A stretch of DNA of 41,539 nucleotides from positions 1-41,539 of the forward strand of contig JAIEMG010000162.1 in NCBI GenBank assembly GCA_019752375.1. Direction: 5' to 3'. Of this stretch, positions 27,993-36,400 are shown one piece after another. The notes under the pieces were generated by a model. It ran no database searches. It was not told the origin of the DNA and saw only the letters and a program-made list of their open reading frames with translations. Numbering within the stretch: the first letter of the stretch is position 1; every line of letters begins with the position of its first letter. Both the position numbers and the translations under genes were made by a program. This DNA is from Gemmataceae bacterium. GTDB taxonomy: Bacteria > Planctomycetota > Planctomycetia > Gemmatales > Gemmataceae.

Positions 27993-28395
27993 CGCTTGTC
28001 GTTCCTCTTAGAAGAGGCCCCTCGGAAGGTCGCAACGGCACCATCCATTACGACGATCCGATTGTCACCTGGATGGGAACTTTCTGGCAACCAGAATTCC
28101 CTCATCCCCCTAGAATTTTTGCCCCGGTGGTCGCCTTCTCGCGAAAGTGACGCCGCGGGATCGATCCCCAGTGGACAGAACTTCCCCCTACTAAGACGAC
28201 CAAGGCGCCGCGCCCTAACGGGGGAAACGGAGTTGGCCTTGACCCTGGACGGCTTCTGCATGATCCTGGCGCTGTGCGCGGGGCAGTGGATGTGTCCCCA
28301 CGCTCGCCTCTCACAGGGGTTCCGTACCCGGACACTCGCCGCTCTCGCCGGGATGAGAGCGATGAAGCCGGGCAGAGTCGAAAGGATGCGACCGC
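27993..28395. other. Divergent intergenic region with no recognisable gene
   Basis: These 403 bases lie between the PQQ-propeller gene (-) and a small hypothetical gene (+). Several open frames cross it but they are Arg/Pro/Ser-rich and lack ribosome binding sites. Promoters for both genes should be here, but no convincing -35/-10 pair stands out. Confidence 0.45.
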
Positions 28396-28674
28396 ATGGC
28401 GAAGGTGTGCGAGCAAGTGCAGGTCGGGCAAACCGTGACGCTTCGCGAATTGGAGTACGGCTTCGAGGTCGCGGTGCTGCCTGCCGGCCAGTCGGGCCTC
28501 GTGGTGATCGAGGCGACCGCCGATTACATCGTCATGGAAGAACCGGACGTGGTCACCCGGGTGCCGACGTTCCTCATCAAGAACGTGACGGGCGTCGTGC
28601 CGGCCGTTCCATCGGAGCCGGCGCCGGAGGTGATCGCCCAGCCAGCGTCGGAAATTGTGCCCGCTGCTGCCTAG
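28396..28674 (+). CDS. Small hypothetical protein, 92 aa
   Basis: The ATG at 28396 has AAAGGA about 10 bases upstream. The first 65 residues look like a small beta-rich domain (VGQTVTLRELEYGFEVAVLPAG, VVIEATADYIVMEE), and the tail is Ala/Pro/Glu-rich and probably disordered. There is no signal peptide or membrane helix, so it is expected in the cytoplasm. I do not recognise the family. The reading frame has typical third-position GC bias and ends cleanly before a repeat cluster, which supports it as a real gene. Confidence 0.55.
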   Translation: MAKVCEQVQVGQTVTLRELEYGFEVAVLPAGQSGLVVIEATADYIVMEEPDVVTRVPTFLIKNVTGVVPAVPSEPAPEVIAQPASEIVPAAA

Positions 28675-28743
28675 GGTCCGTGCCACGGAGAACTCGCTTA
28701 ACACTACAGCGCTAGATTGGAAGCACGATTCACCGGAACGGTC

Positions 28744-28822
28744 TGTAGCCGCAGGCTTTAGCCTGCGGAGTGCGTGTACCGTACCTGCGACGCCATTCCG
28801 CAGGCTGAAGCCTGCGGCTACA
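28744..28822. repeat. 26-bp inverted repeat with one mismatch
   Basis: Arms 28744-28769 (TGTAGCCGCAGGCTTTAGCC...) and 28797-28822 are reverse complements except for one base. Each arm is itself partly palindromic (GCAGGCTTTAGCCTGC). The 45-base leader before it, from 28697 (CTTAACACTACAGCGCT), recurs at the right end of the window (41422-41490). Confidence 0.85.
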
Positions 28823-28833
28823 CTAGGCCGAAC

Positions 28834-28886
28834 GTGGGGCACGTTTGCTGCGTGTCGAGGTCAGGCACGTTGGAAACGTGCCCCAC
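28834..28886. repeat. 13-bp inverted repeat directly after the previous one
   Basis: Arms 28834-28846 (GTGGGGCACGTTT) and 28874-28886 are exact reverse complements with a 27-base loop. It ends 12 bases before the stop of the minus-strand thioesterase gene, so it could terminate that gene. Its sequence is unrelated to the adjacent 28744-28822 repeat. Confidence 0.8.
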
Positions 28887-28898
28887 AAAGAGCCGGCG

Positions 28899-29360
28899 CT
28901 ATCGTCCCCGGCTCGCCGGCTTCCGCCCCACGGTTGCTTCCAGAGCTTCGATGCGCCGAAGTAGTTCGTCAGGAATGCTCGCTTTCTTTTGCTGCCGATA
29001 ATCGTAGGCCACGACGACTCCCTGCCCTTCCGTCACTACCCCATCCAGCTTCCGGCTCACGATCAAGTGCTCCAGCGTAAAGCGGTCGGAACCCAACTCG
29101 ATCACACGCGCGCCGATCTCGATCGTGTCCGGATACGTGAGTGCTTTTCGGAAGCGTGCCGACGTGGAGCCGAGGATCGGGCCAATGCCGGTGTCTGCCT
29201 CGTACTGAAACCAGTCGAGCCGGCGAATGTGCTCCAGCCGTACGTTCTCGAAATAGCGGAAATACACCACGTTGTTGACGTGCTTGTAAGAATCCATGTC
29301 GCCCCAGACGACCGCCTGCTCGACCACTACCGGAAACGCTGCCAGCAACGGATGGGCCAT
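28899..29360 (-). CDS. Acyl-CoA thioesterase, hotdog fold (YbgC/FadM-like)
   Basis: The product has 153 residues, the usual length for 4-hydroxybenzoyl-CoA-thioesterase-type hotdog proteins. The signature VVWGDMDSYKHVNNVVYFRYFE includes the expected catalytic Asp23, and ARFRKALTYPDTIEIGARV and AYDYRQQKKASIPDELL follow the family pattern. It should hydrolyse acyl-CoA in the cytoplasm as a tetramer; the acyl chain is not predictable. ATG 29360 has GAGGAA 5 bases upstream, which excludes the longer start at 29381. It is divergent from a LysR regulator gene, which may control it. Confidence 0.88.
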   Translation of the reverse strand: MAHPLLAAFPVVVEQAVVWGDMDSYKHVNNVVYFRYFENVRLEHIRRLDWFQYEADTGIGPILGSTSARFRKALTYPDTIEIGARVIELGSDRFTLEHLIVSRKLDGVVTEGQGVVVAYDYRQQKKASIPDELLRRIEALEATVGRKPASRGR

Positions 29361-29411
29361 GAGGGTTCCTCGCCAGGGCATCTCGACAATAGCGAACTCC
29401 CAACGTGAGAG

Positions 29412-29424
29412 TTAGCCTATGCTA
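29412..29424. promoter_or_regulatory. Possible LysR-type operator (T-N11-A)
   Basis: TTAGCCTATGCTA at 29412-29424 fits the LysR T-N11-A rule with short inverted arms TAGC/GCTA. It lies in the 101-base space between the divergent thioesterase and LysR genes, where such operators are usual. The motif is loose, so this is a suggestion only. Confidence 0.2.
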
Positions 29425-29461
29425 GAGGTGCTTGCCGAACAGTGCCCCCGAGACACCGGCG

Positions 29462-30403
29462 ATGGGCCGCGAGGATCGTTACAAGGACATTCAACTGCCC
29501 CAGCTGCGCAGCTTCTGCGTGGCCGCGACGGAGGGCAACTTCACCGCCGCCGCCAAGGCGCTGGGGCTGTCGCCGCCCACGGTCTGGCAGCAGGTGCGTG
29601 CCCTGGAGCGTCGGTTGCGCACCACCCTGCTGCGCCGCCGGGGACGAAACGTCGAGTTGACGCCTGAAGGCCGGATGCTGCTCGAACTGGTGCAGCCGCA
29701 CGTGAGCGGGCTCGATTCCCTCGAACCGCTATTCCTGGCCCGCCAGGCGCTCCTGCCAAAGCAGCTGACCGTCGCTGCCATCCCTTACCTGACCTCATCC
29801 CATCTGCTGGGTCCGGTCCGTGAGTTTCGCGAGCGGTTTCCCGACATTCGCCTCAAGCTTCAGGTCTGCGTCTGGTTTGACGACGTCTCGCGCATGGTGG
29901 AGCAAGGCCAGGCAGACCTGGGCGTCATCTTTCACGATCGTGACGGGCCGCGCAGCCCGCACCTCGATTACGAACCCTTGATGGACCTCCAGTTCGCGCT
30001 CCTGACGCCGGCCGACCATCCGCTGGCGCGCAAGAAGCGCGTGACGGCCCATGACCTCGTCCAGTATCCCCTGATCGTGCCGCCGGAAGGCAGCTACGCC
30101 CGCCGCTCGCTGGACCAGCTGCTCCAGCGCCACGACCTGGCGGATCAGGCGCACGTCGTGATGGAGACGCCGCTCCTGGACATCATTCGCAAGTACGTGG
30201 CCGGCGGCATCGGCATCGCCCTCATGCACATCGCCAAGGAAGCCGAACCAACACCAAACGTCCACGTGCGCGTCTTCGAGACCTGGCGGGATGCCATTTC
30301 GGTGGTGATCGTTTCGCGCAAGGGAGCCCATCATTCCGAGCAGACGCGGGAGTTCCAGCGCATCGTGCGGCAATGCCTGAGCGGCCAGCGAAATACCTTG
30401 TAG
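29462..30403 (+). CDS. LysR-family transcriptional regulator
   Basis: The product has 313 residues. The N-terminal winged helix-turn-helix occupies about residues 10-70 (QLPQLRSFCVAATEGNFTAA, LGLSPPTVWQQVRALERRL). The rest is a LysR substrate-binding domain of two lobes (QLTVAAIPYLTSSHLLGPV, DLGVIFHD, IVPPEGSYARR, GGIGIALMHI). It resembles the CysB/Cbl-like architecture only in general; the effector is unknown. ATG 29462 is chosen, and TTG 29432 would add 10 residues. The stop codon TAG (30401-30403) lies inside a 39-bp inverted-repeat arm (30397-30516), so the last residues are fixed by the repeat. It is divergent to the thioesterase gene, its most likely target besides itself. Confidence 0.88.
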   Translation: MGREDRYKDIQLPQLRSFCVAATEGNFTAAAKALGLSPPTVWQQVRALERRLRTTLLRRRGRNVELTPEGRMLLELVQPHVSGLDSLEPLFLARQALLPKQLTVAAIPYLTSSHLLGPVREFRERFPDIRLKLQVCVWFDDVSRMVEQGQADLGVIFHDRDGPRSPHLDYEPLMDLQFALLTPADHPLARKKRVTAHDLVQYPLIVPPEGSYARRSLDQLLQRHDLADQAHVVMETPLLDIIRKYVAGGIGIALMHIAKEAEPTPNVHVRVFETWRDAISVVIVSRKGAHHSEQTREFQRIVRQCLSGQRNTL

Positions 30404-30516
30404 GGTGCGTCAAGCGTACTCGCGCGGACGCACCGCAACCTGCGCTTGTTGGACGATAATTCGACGCGTCTGCATTCCGGTGCGTCCGCGCGAGTACGCT
30501 TGACGCACCCTACAAG
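30397..30516. repeat. Perfect 39-bp inverted repeat with 42-nt loop
   Basis: Arms 30397-30435 (CTTGTAGGGTGCGTCAAGCG...) and 30478-30516 are exact reverse complements. The left arm covers the last codons and stop of the LysR gene. At 39 bp it is the longest perfect arm in the window. It separates the LysR gene from the DUF1501 gene and could end LysR transcription. Confidence 0.9.
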
Positions 30517-30657
30517 CGTCGTCATTGGGCATTGATTCGTCATTCCAGCAGGGAGGATTAGGCTGGAGTAAAGAGTTGTTTTCCAATGCGGTAATTGCGG
30601 CCGCGCCGGGACTTGCGGTAACATCCATCCCAGCAATTGCCCGCGAGGACCCGACCG

Positions 30658-32163
30658 ATGCTGAAAATCCTTGGCTCTCCGAAGAAGCTGTGCGACCGGA
30701 TCAGCCGCCGGGACATGCTCTGGGCGGGCGGCCTCGGCCTCTTTGGGCTTGGACTCGGCGACTTCCTCGCGCTGCAGGCTGCACAGCCCGACCGCACTCG
30801 CGCCACGGCATCGAGCTTCGGCCGCGCCAAGGCGTGCATCTTGCTCTATCTCTACGGCGCCGCCAGCCAGCTGGAACTGGCAGACATGAAGCCCGACGCC
30901 CCGGAAAACGTGAAGGGCGAACTCCGCCCGATCGCCTCGAGCTTGCCTGGCGTCCCGGTCTGCGAATGCCTGCCGAACATGGCTCGTGCCATGGACAAGG
31001 TGACAGTGGTGCGCTCGATGACGCACGCCTATCCGATCCACGGCGTCGCGTACGCGGTCACCGGCATCCCGAAGATGGAACTGGCGATGGAATTGAACCC
31101 GCGCGACGGCCGGCACTGGCCGTTCGTCGGCTCGGTGATCGACTACGTCCATCGCCGCACGAGCAAGCCCAAATCGCGTCATGCCGTGCCGGACAACATC
31201 GCGCTTCCGTTCCCGTTCAGCAGCCATCGCGTCGGCGAGGTGCCGCGTGCCGGCCCGTATGCGGCTTACCTGGGCGGCTCGTACAACCCGATCTGGACCG
31301 ACTTCCGCGGCACCGGGACGCGCAACGTCGTCAAGACGCTGCAAGACCAGCGGCTGGATGTGGCCGACCCGTACATGGGAATCACTCCCGACAGCCGATT
31401 CGAGCTGAGCGGCGCCACCGATCTCGGCGCCGACATGACGCTCGACCGCCTGAACCAGCGCCGCGGCCTGGTGGACCAGTTCGAGCAGGCCCGCAAGGAC
31501 CTGGACCGGACATCGGCCGGACAGAGTAACGATCGCTATCGGCAGATGGCGTACTCGGTACTGAACTCGGATGGGATCCGCCGGGCGCTCGACCTCAATC
31601 GCGAGCCGATGCCCTTCCGCGAGAGCTACGGCATGACGATCTTCGGACAGGCCGCGCTCGCGGCACGACGGCTGGTCGAGGCTGGCTCCCGGTTCGTCAC
31701 GGTGTTCTGGGACGAGTACGGCCTGGCAGGCAGCGGCTGGGACACGCACTGGGAACACTATCCGCGCATGAAAAACGAGCTGCTGCCGGGCCTTGACCGC
31801 GCCTTCTCGGGACTCGTGCAGGACCTCGACGCTCGCGGCATGCTCGACGAGACGCTGGTACTGTGCATCACCGAGCACGGCCGCACGCCGAAGCTGAGCA
31901 GCGGCCGGGGCGGCGGCCGCGATCACTGGTCGCAAGCGTACACCAACCTGTTCGCCGGCGGCGGCGTGGCACGCGGCAACGTCGTCGGCAAGACCGACGC
32001 GCAGGGCGGCACCGTCAAGGACCGGCCCGTTTCGCCAAAGGACATCCTGGCGACTCTCTACCACTTGATGGGAGTCGATCCGCACACCGAACTGGCGGAC
32101 CGCACTGGCCGGCCGATGCCGCTGATTGGCGACGGTGCCGTGGTAACCGAAATGCTTGCGTGA
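30658..32163 (+). CDS. DUF1501 protein with Tat-like signal
   Basis: The product has 501 residues. SRRDMLWAGGLGLFGLGLGDF at residues 16-36 is a Tat-type signal (Arg17-Arg18). The body matches DUF1501, an alkaline-phosphatase/sulfatase-superfamily group common in planctomycetes, with ILLYLYGAASQLELADMKPDAP, VRSMTHAYPIHGVAY, DTHWEHYPRMKNELLPGLDRAF and TEHGRTPKLS...GRDHW near the C-terminus. Such proteins are exported folded. They often pair with a DUF1549/DUF1553 cytochrome gene, which is missing next to this one. ATG 30658 is chosen because GAGGA is nearby and the signal peptide starts there, not at 30637. It is convergent with the five-Cys protein gene at 32216. Confidence 0.9.
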   Translation: MLKILGSPKKLCDRISRRDMLWAGGLGLFGLGLGDFLALQAAQPDRTRATASSFGRAKACILLYLYGAASQLELADMKPDAPENVKGELRPIASSLPGVPVCECLPNMARAMDKVTVVRSMTHAYPIHGVAYAVTGIPKMELAMELNPRDGRHWPFVGSVIDYVHRRTSKPKSRHAVPDNIALPFPFSSHRVGEVPRAGPYAAYLGGSYNPIWTDFRGTGTRNVVKTLQDQRLDVADPYMGITPDSRFELSGATDLGADMTLDRLNQRRGLVDQFEQARKDLDRTSAGQSNDRYRQMAYSVLNSDGIRRALDLNREPMPFRESYGMTIFGQAALAARRLVEAGSRFVTVFWDEYGLAGSGWDTHWEHYPRMKNELLPGLDRAFSGLVQDLDARGMLDETLVLCITEHGRTPKLSSGRGGGRDHWSQAYTNLFAGGGVARGNVVGKTDAQGGTVKDRPVSPKDILATLYHLMGVDPHTELADRTGRPMPLIGDGAVVTEMLA

Positions 32164-32215
32164 CCGGGGATTCCCCTTTTGGAGCTTTCAAATGTCGGCC
32201 GCGTCGCCGTAATCG

Positions 32216-32755
32216 TCAGTCCTGCTTCGCCTCGGGGGTGGCGGGCGGTGGCTCGACGCAGACGTCTCCCATCAGCTCGACCTCCGGACGCATAAAAATC
32301 CCCGGCAGAATTCCGATCGGGGTGGGCGGAGGCGAGGGATCGATCCATTCCAGGATCGACGCGAAGGGCTCGATTTGCCGCAACGAGCGAGTACCACGCC
32401 GTTCGGCCGACGAATCATTGACGACTGCGATGAATACGCCCAACACCGTGGCCATGCCGCCGGCAATCAAGGCCCAGCTGCGACGCGCAACTCGGCGAAT
32501 GGCACGCAATCCCACCGGGCAATCCTGGGTGAGCATGGTGCCGTCGGCACGGCGGTAGAAGCGGACGCACGTGCGCCCCGCGCGCTGGCCGATGAATGTT
32601 TCCGCTTCCTGCCGGCTCATGTTGGACAGGTTGTAGACGTTCTTCTGGCACTGCTGGCAGTACCGAACCCGGTCGCTGCCGACCATGGCGTCCCAGGAGG
32701 CCGTGCATGGGGACGCGATGCGCACGTCATCGAGAATGCTTGCAGCGGCGGACAT
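32216..32755 (-). CDS. Five-cysteine membrane protein (second of a tandem pair)
   Basis: The product has 179 residues. A cytoplasmic-looking N-terminal domain has Cys17, Cys33, Cys36, Cys63 and Cys79 in the frame SPC, RYCQQCQKNVYNLS, GRTC and LTQDCPVGLRA. A transmembrane helix follows at about 94-112, preceded by an Arg-rich segment. The tail is Pro-rich and ends outside the membrane (DPSPPPTPIGILPG). The CxxC-YNLS-FYRRADGT-DCPVG pattern suggests a zinc or iron-sulfur site; I know similar unnamed domains from planctomycetes and acidobacteria. GGGAG before ATG 32755 supports the start. It lies 17 bases after its paralogue and is probably the last gene of the sigma/alpha-2-macroglobulin operon. 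No function is known. Confidence 0.75.
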   Translation of the reverse strand: MSAAASILDDVRIASPCTASWDAMVGSDRVRYCQQCQKNVYNLSNMSRQEAETFIGQRAGRTCVRFYRRADGTMLTQDCPVGLRAIRRVARRSWALIAGGMATVLGVFIAVVNDSSAERRGTRSLRQIEPFASILEWIDPSPPPTPIGILPGIFMRPEVELMGDVCVEPPPATPEAKQD

Positions 32756-32772
32756 GAGGAACTCCCTGAAGA

Positions 32773-33378
32773 TCACCGATCCAGCGGGACCCGGGGTGTC
32801 CGCGCGGGGGCCGTGGCAGGCGTCTTAACGGCACCGGAATTGTCGCCAAAATCACTCGCCGGGGTCGCAGGGACGGGCATCGCCATCTCACCCTTCACGC
32901 ATTGAATTGGAACGGGCGGGAGCGGCGTCACTTCAAGCGCCGGTGCGGGTCTCAACGTCGGGTCGAGCCATTCGAGGACCGACGCGAACGGTTCAATTTG
33001 TCGGAATGCCTGCCCGCCGCGCCGTTCGGCCGAGGAGTAGCTGGCGGCACCGACGAAGACGCCGAGCACCGTCGTCATGCCGCCGGCGATCAATGCCCAG
33101 CTGCGACGCGCGGCGCGACGCAAGGCTCGCAGCCCGACCGGGCAATCGTCGGTCAGCATGGTGCCGTCGGCACGACGATAAAACTGAATACAGGTACGTC
33201 CCTCGCGACTCTGAACAAAGGCCGCGGCCTCGGTGCGGCTCATGTCCGAGAGGTTGTAGACGTTCTTCTCGCAGTGCTGACAGTAACGCACCCGGTCGGT
33301 GCCGATCATATCTTCCCACACGGCACTGCACGGGGACGCGACCGACACTTCGTCCAGGAGGCTCAGGGACTTCGTCAT
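32773..33378 (-). CDS. Five-cysteine membrane protein (first of a tandem pair)
   Basis: The product has 201 residues. It is clearly homologous to its downstream neighbour: Cys17, Cys33, Cys36, Cys63 and Cys79 are at identical positions, and RYCQHCEKNVYNLSDMSR, GRTCIQFYRRADGTML and DCPVGLRALRR are shared. The helix SWALIAGGMTTVLGVF and the segment SSAERRG...RQIEPFAS..EW.DP are shared too. The C-terminal 70 residues are Pro/Ala/Thr-rich and differ from the paralogue. ATG 33378 is chosen; the ORF extension to 33402 has no ribosome binding site. The gene lies 102 bases after the alpha-2-macroglobulin gene on the same strand, so it is probably in that transcript. A metal- or redox-linked regulatory role is a guess based on the Cys pattern. 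Confidence 0.75.
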   Translation of the reverse strand: MTKSLSLLDEVSVASPCSAVWEDMIGTDRVRYCQHCEKNVYNLSDMSRTEAAAFVQSREGRTCIQFYRRADGTMLTDDCPVGLRALRRAARRSWALIAGGMTTVLGVFVGAASYSSAERRGGQAFRQIEPFASVLEWLDPTLRPAPALEVTPLPPVPIQCVKGEMAMPVPATPASDFGDNSGAVKTPATAPARTPRVPLDR

Positions 33379-33480
33379 CGAAATTCTCGCGAATGGGGCC
33401 AACGCAGATCAAGAAGGGGGCACCACGACGGTCGGGGCCATCGGCATGGACAGGGGCGCTGCAGGCCTTGCCGGACAGCC

Positions 33481-36400
33481 TTACTTTCGCGGCGTCACCG
33501 TCACCTGGGCAGTGCGGCCCGTGCCATGCATCGCCGGATTGTAATACTCGTAGGCCCGGGCTGCCGGCACGGTCAGCTTCACCGGCATCCTGGCGCGCAA
33601 GTCGTAGCGAAGCACTAGTTCCTTGCCCGGCTGAAGGCCACGCAGGTAGACCGTGGCACGGCGGGCGGTGATCTGGAACTTCTCGATCTTGCCCGAACCC
33701 TGCAACTCGGCCAGTTGATCGGCGCCGATTTCAAAGCCCGCGGGAATCGGCAGGTCGAGGATCACCATCGGGGCCTGCTGCTTGCTGACCACGCGGGCCG
33801 TCGCCATCATCACGTCGCCGACAGCTAGCTCGGTCTTGTCGTAACTGATGCTGATGGCGATCGGCTCGTCCTTCACCGGCGCGCCTTCCGGCACGTGATA
33901 GCGGAACGCCACCTGATAGCCCGCGCCGGTGCCGCTGGTCTCAACGACATTGAGCGTGTTGTCACCAGGCTGCAGCTCGGCGGACAGGTCGATCTGCTTC
34001 ATGACGTCGTCCTGGTCGGCGGCGATCTTGATCGTCTGCTTCTGGCCACGGCCGAAGGTGACTTCAATCACCCGCTCCTTGTCCATGCTGGGCTGCTTGC
34101 TGGCGGCGGCCAGCAGGGCCTTGAGCGCCAGCACGGTAGCCTGGGTGGAGTGCCATGTGCCGTTGCCGTCCTTCTGCTTGGCGATGAAGGCCAGGGCGCC
34201 TCGTGTGGAGCCGGGGTAACCGGTGCCGTGCATCATGGCGAGAGCCGCCAGGGCGGTCGTCTCGACCTGGCCGCTGGTGCCGGAGCCGTAGAACGTCGTG
34301 CGGCTGTTGGCATCTTGCTGCCACCACACGAACTTGCCGTCATCGGACGACTGCTTCAACGAATCCAGCCGTGCCAGGTAGGGCGCCGCGGCGTTGCCCG
34401 TCGCGTCCAGGGCGTTCAATGCATTGGCGACGAGGGCGAGGACGTAGGGATCGTTGATCTTCTCGGGCTGGACCGAGGTCAGGTACTTGAGCGTGGCCAC
34501 GGCCCTGGGATCGTTCGGCTTGCCGGCAAAGACGGCCCAGCCGATGTACGCGGTCGTGCTGTAGCGCGGCAAGTCGGAGTTGCCCTGGCCGCGCGTCGGA
34601 TCGTCGTGCAAGCCGTGGCTTTCCGGCTTCCAGCTGCCGTCGCTGTTGCGTTGATTGAGCAGCCAGGTGCGGGTGCGTCCGATCAGCCGTGGGTCGACAT
34701 TGTGGACCTTGGCCATGTCCTCGAACTCCATCAGGCCATAGGCCGTCAGGGTGCGGTTGGCCGGCGGCCGACCGAACCAGTCGAAGCCGCCACTGCTGAT
34801 CTCGAAGCTGAGCAGCCGTTGATAGCCCAGGTGGATGTAGTGCTTCGCTCGCGCCTTAGCATCCGGCGAATCCTTGCCGGTCCGCTGGAGATAGTCCAGG
34901 GCCAGCACGTTGGGATACGTCGTCGAGGAGGTCTGCTCGAAGCAGCCGCTGGGCATGCGGAAGATGTTGTCCAGCCCTTCCACGAGCTGGCTGAACGTCG
35001 ACGGATAGATCTTGAGGAACGCCTTGGGACTGCCTTCGATGGCCCCGTCCGGCACGTTCAGGACGACCTGCACCGGCTGCTGGAGCGTGCCGTTGCTGAC
35101 CTGCTCGATGCGCCGGCCGTCGGGAATCACTTCGATGTCCTTCTTCATCGCATCGGCCACGCCAGTGCCTTCGGCCAAAACTTCCAGCGGGTGCTTGCCG
35201 ACCTTGGTGACGCGGATGCGGAAGTGGGTGGCCAGCACTTTGCGGGCGGGCAGCCGGATTTCCTTTTCCGCATCGTCCAGCAGCTCGAACCAGGGCGCCT
35301 TGGTCAGCGTGACCTTGACCGTCTGCGATTCGTTCAGGTGATTGTGGACGACGACCGGAATGGCAACCTCATCGTTGCGCGTCAGCGCCACCGGCAAGTT
35401 CAGGTCGACGAAGAACGGCTGGAAGACGCGGATGTGGGACTGCATCGCACCCAGCCGGCCGTCGCCGGTCACGGCACTGGCACTCAGGCGCCAGTCGGTG
35501 ATCGAATCGGCCAACGGCACTTCGATGCTCACCTGGCCCTGGTCGTTGGTCACCAGTTCGGGCTTCCAGAGCAGCGTCTCCGGGAACCATTCGCGCACAC
35601 GCAGCGGTTCCGCGTCGTCACCATTCTTACTTTCCAGTTTGAAGCCGGCAGCGCCATCCTCGGGGACCGGCTTCGTCGCGCTGGGCGGCATCCGCTCCTG
35701 CGCCGTGGGCATATCGCTTTCATCGAGCGACATGGTCCGCATCTCAATACCGGCCGCGACGGAGTTGAACGTCATATCGGACCGCTTCCCGGTAGTGGTA
35801 ATCAGGATGGCACCCATGAAGAGCAGGAACAACGTCGCCGGAGCGGCTACTGCATGCAGGATGACCACGACATTGGTCCGGACGAACATCCACAGGGCGA
35901 TGTAACCGGCCAGCAGCACGGCGAACGCGAATGCGATCCAGCCGACGGTGACCCACTTCAAGCCCGCGTCGCGGGTGGCGTAGGTCTGCTGCGACTTGGT
36001 CGGGAAGCTGGCGGCGTTCAACGAGTACGTGGAGTCCGTCGCGGACGGCAGCTGGCCTTGCATCGGGACAAATCGCCGGCCGCCGTTGCCCGCCCGTCCG
36101 TTCGTGAACGTATCGTCCAGCGACCGTGCCGTCTTCGAGAAGGCCGCTTGCTCCAGCTCGATCCGATCTTCCGCGCGAAGCTTCGCGAAATCAGGCGACC
36201 ACGCGTAAACGCTGTAAACCGGCTCCAGGAGTTGCTGCTCCAGCAGGTAGAAGGTACGCTCCATGCCGGGCGCCTGATCGAGCACGGCGAAGACGGCCTT
36301 GTCCACGGCCGCGAGGCTCAGGGCGCCGGGCGCGGGCTTACCGTCCAGGTCGGTGAGCAGGAGGTCGAGCTTGGCCGTCCTGCCCGGTCGGTATTCCTTC

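Noticed and set aside
25572-28715. A 1047-codon open frame on the plus strand
   Set aside because: It is antisense to the PQQ-propeller gene and runs through the intergenic region into the small hypothetical gene in another frame. No ribosome binding site or protein family supports it.
28697-28886. Repeat cluster considered as a CRISPR array
   Set aside because: The units are different inverted repeats, not direct repeats with regular spacers, and no cas gene is in the window.
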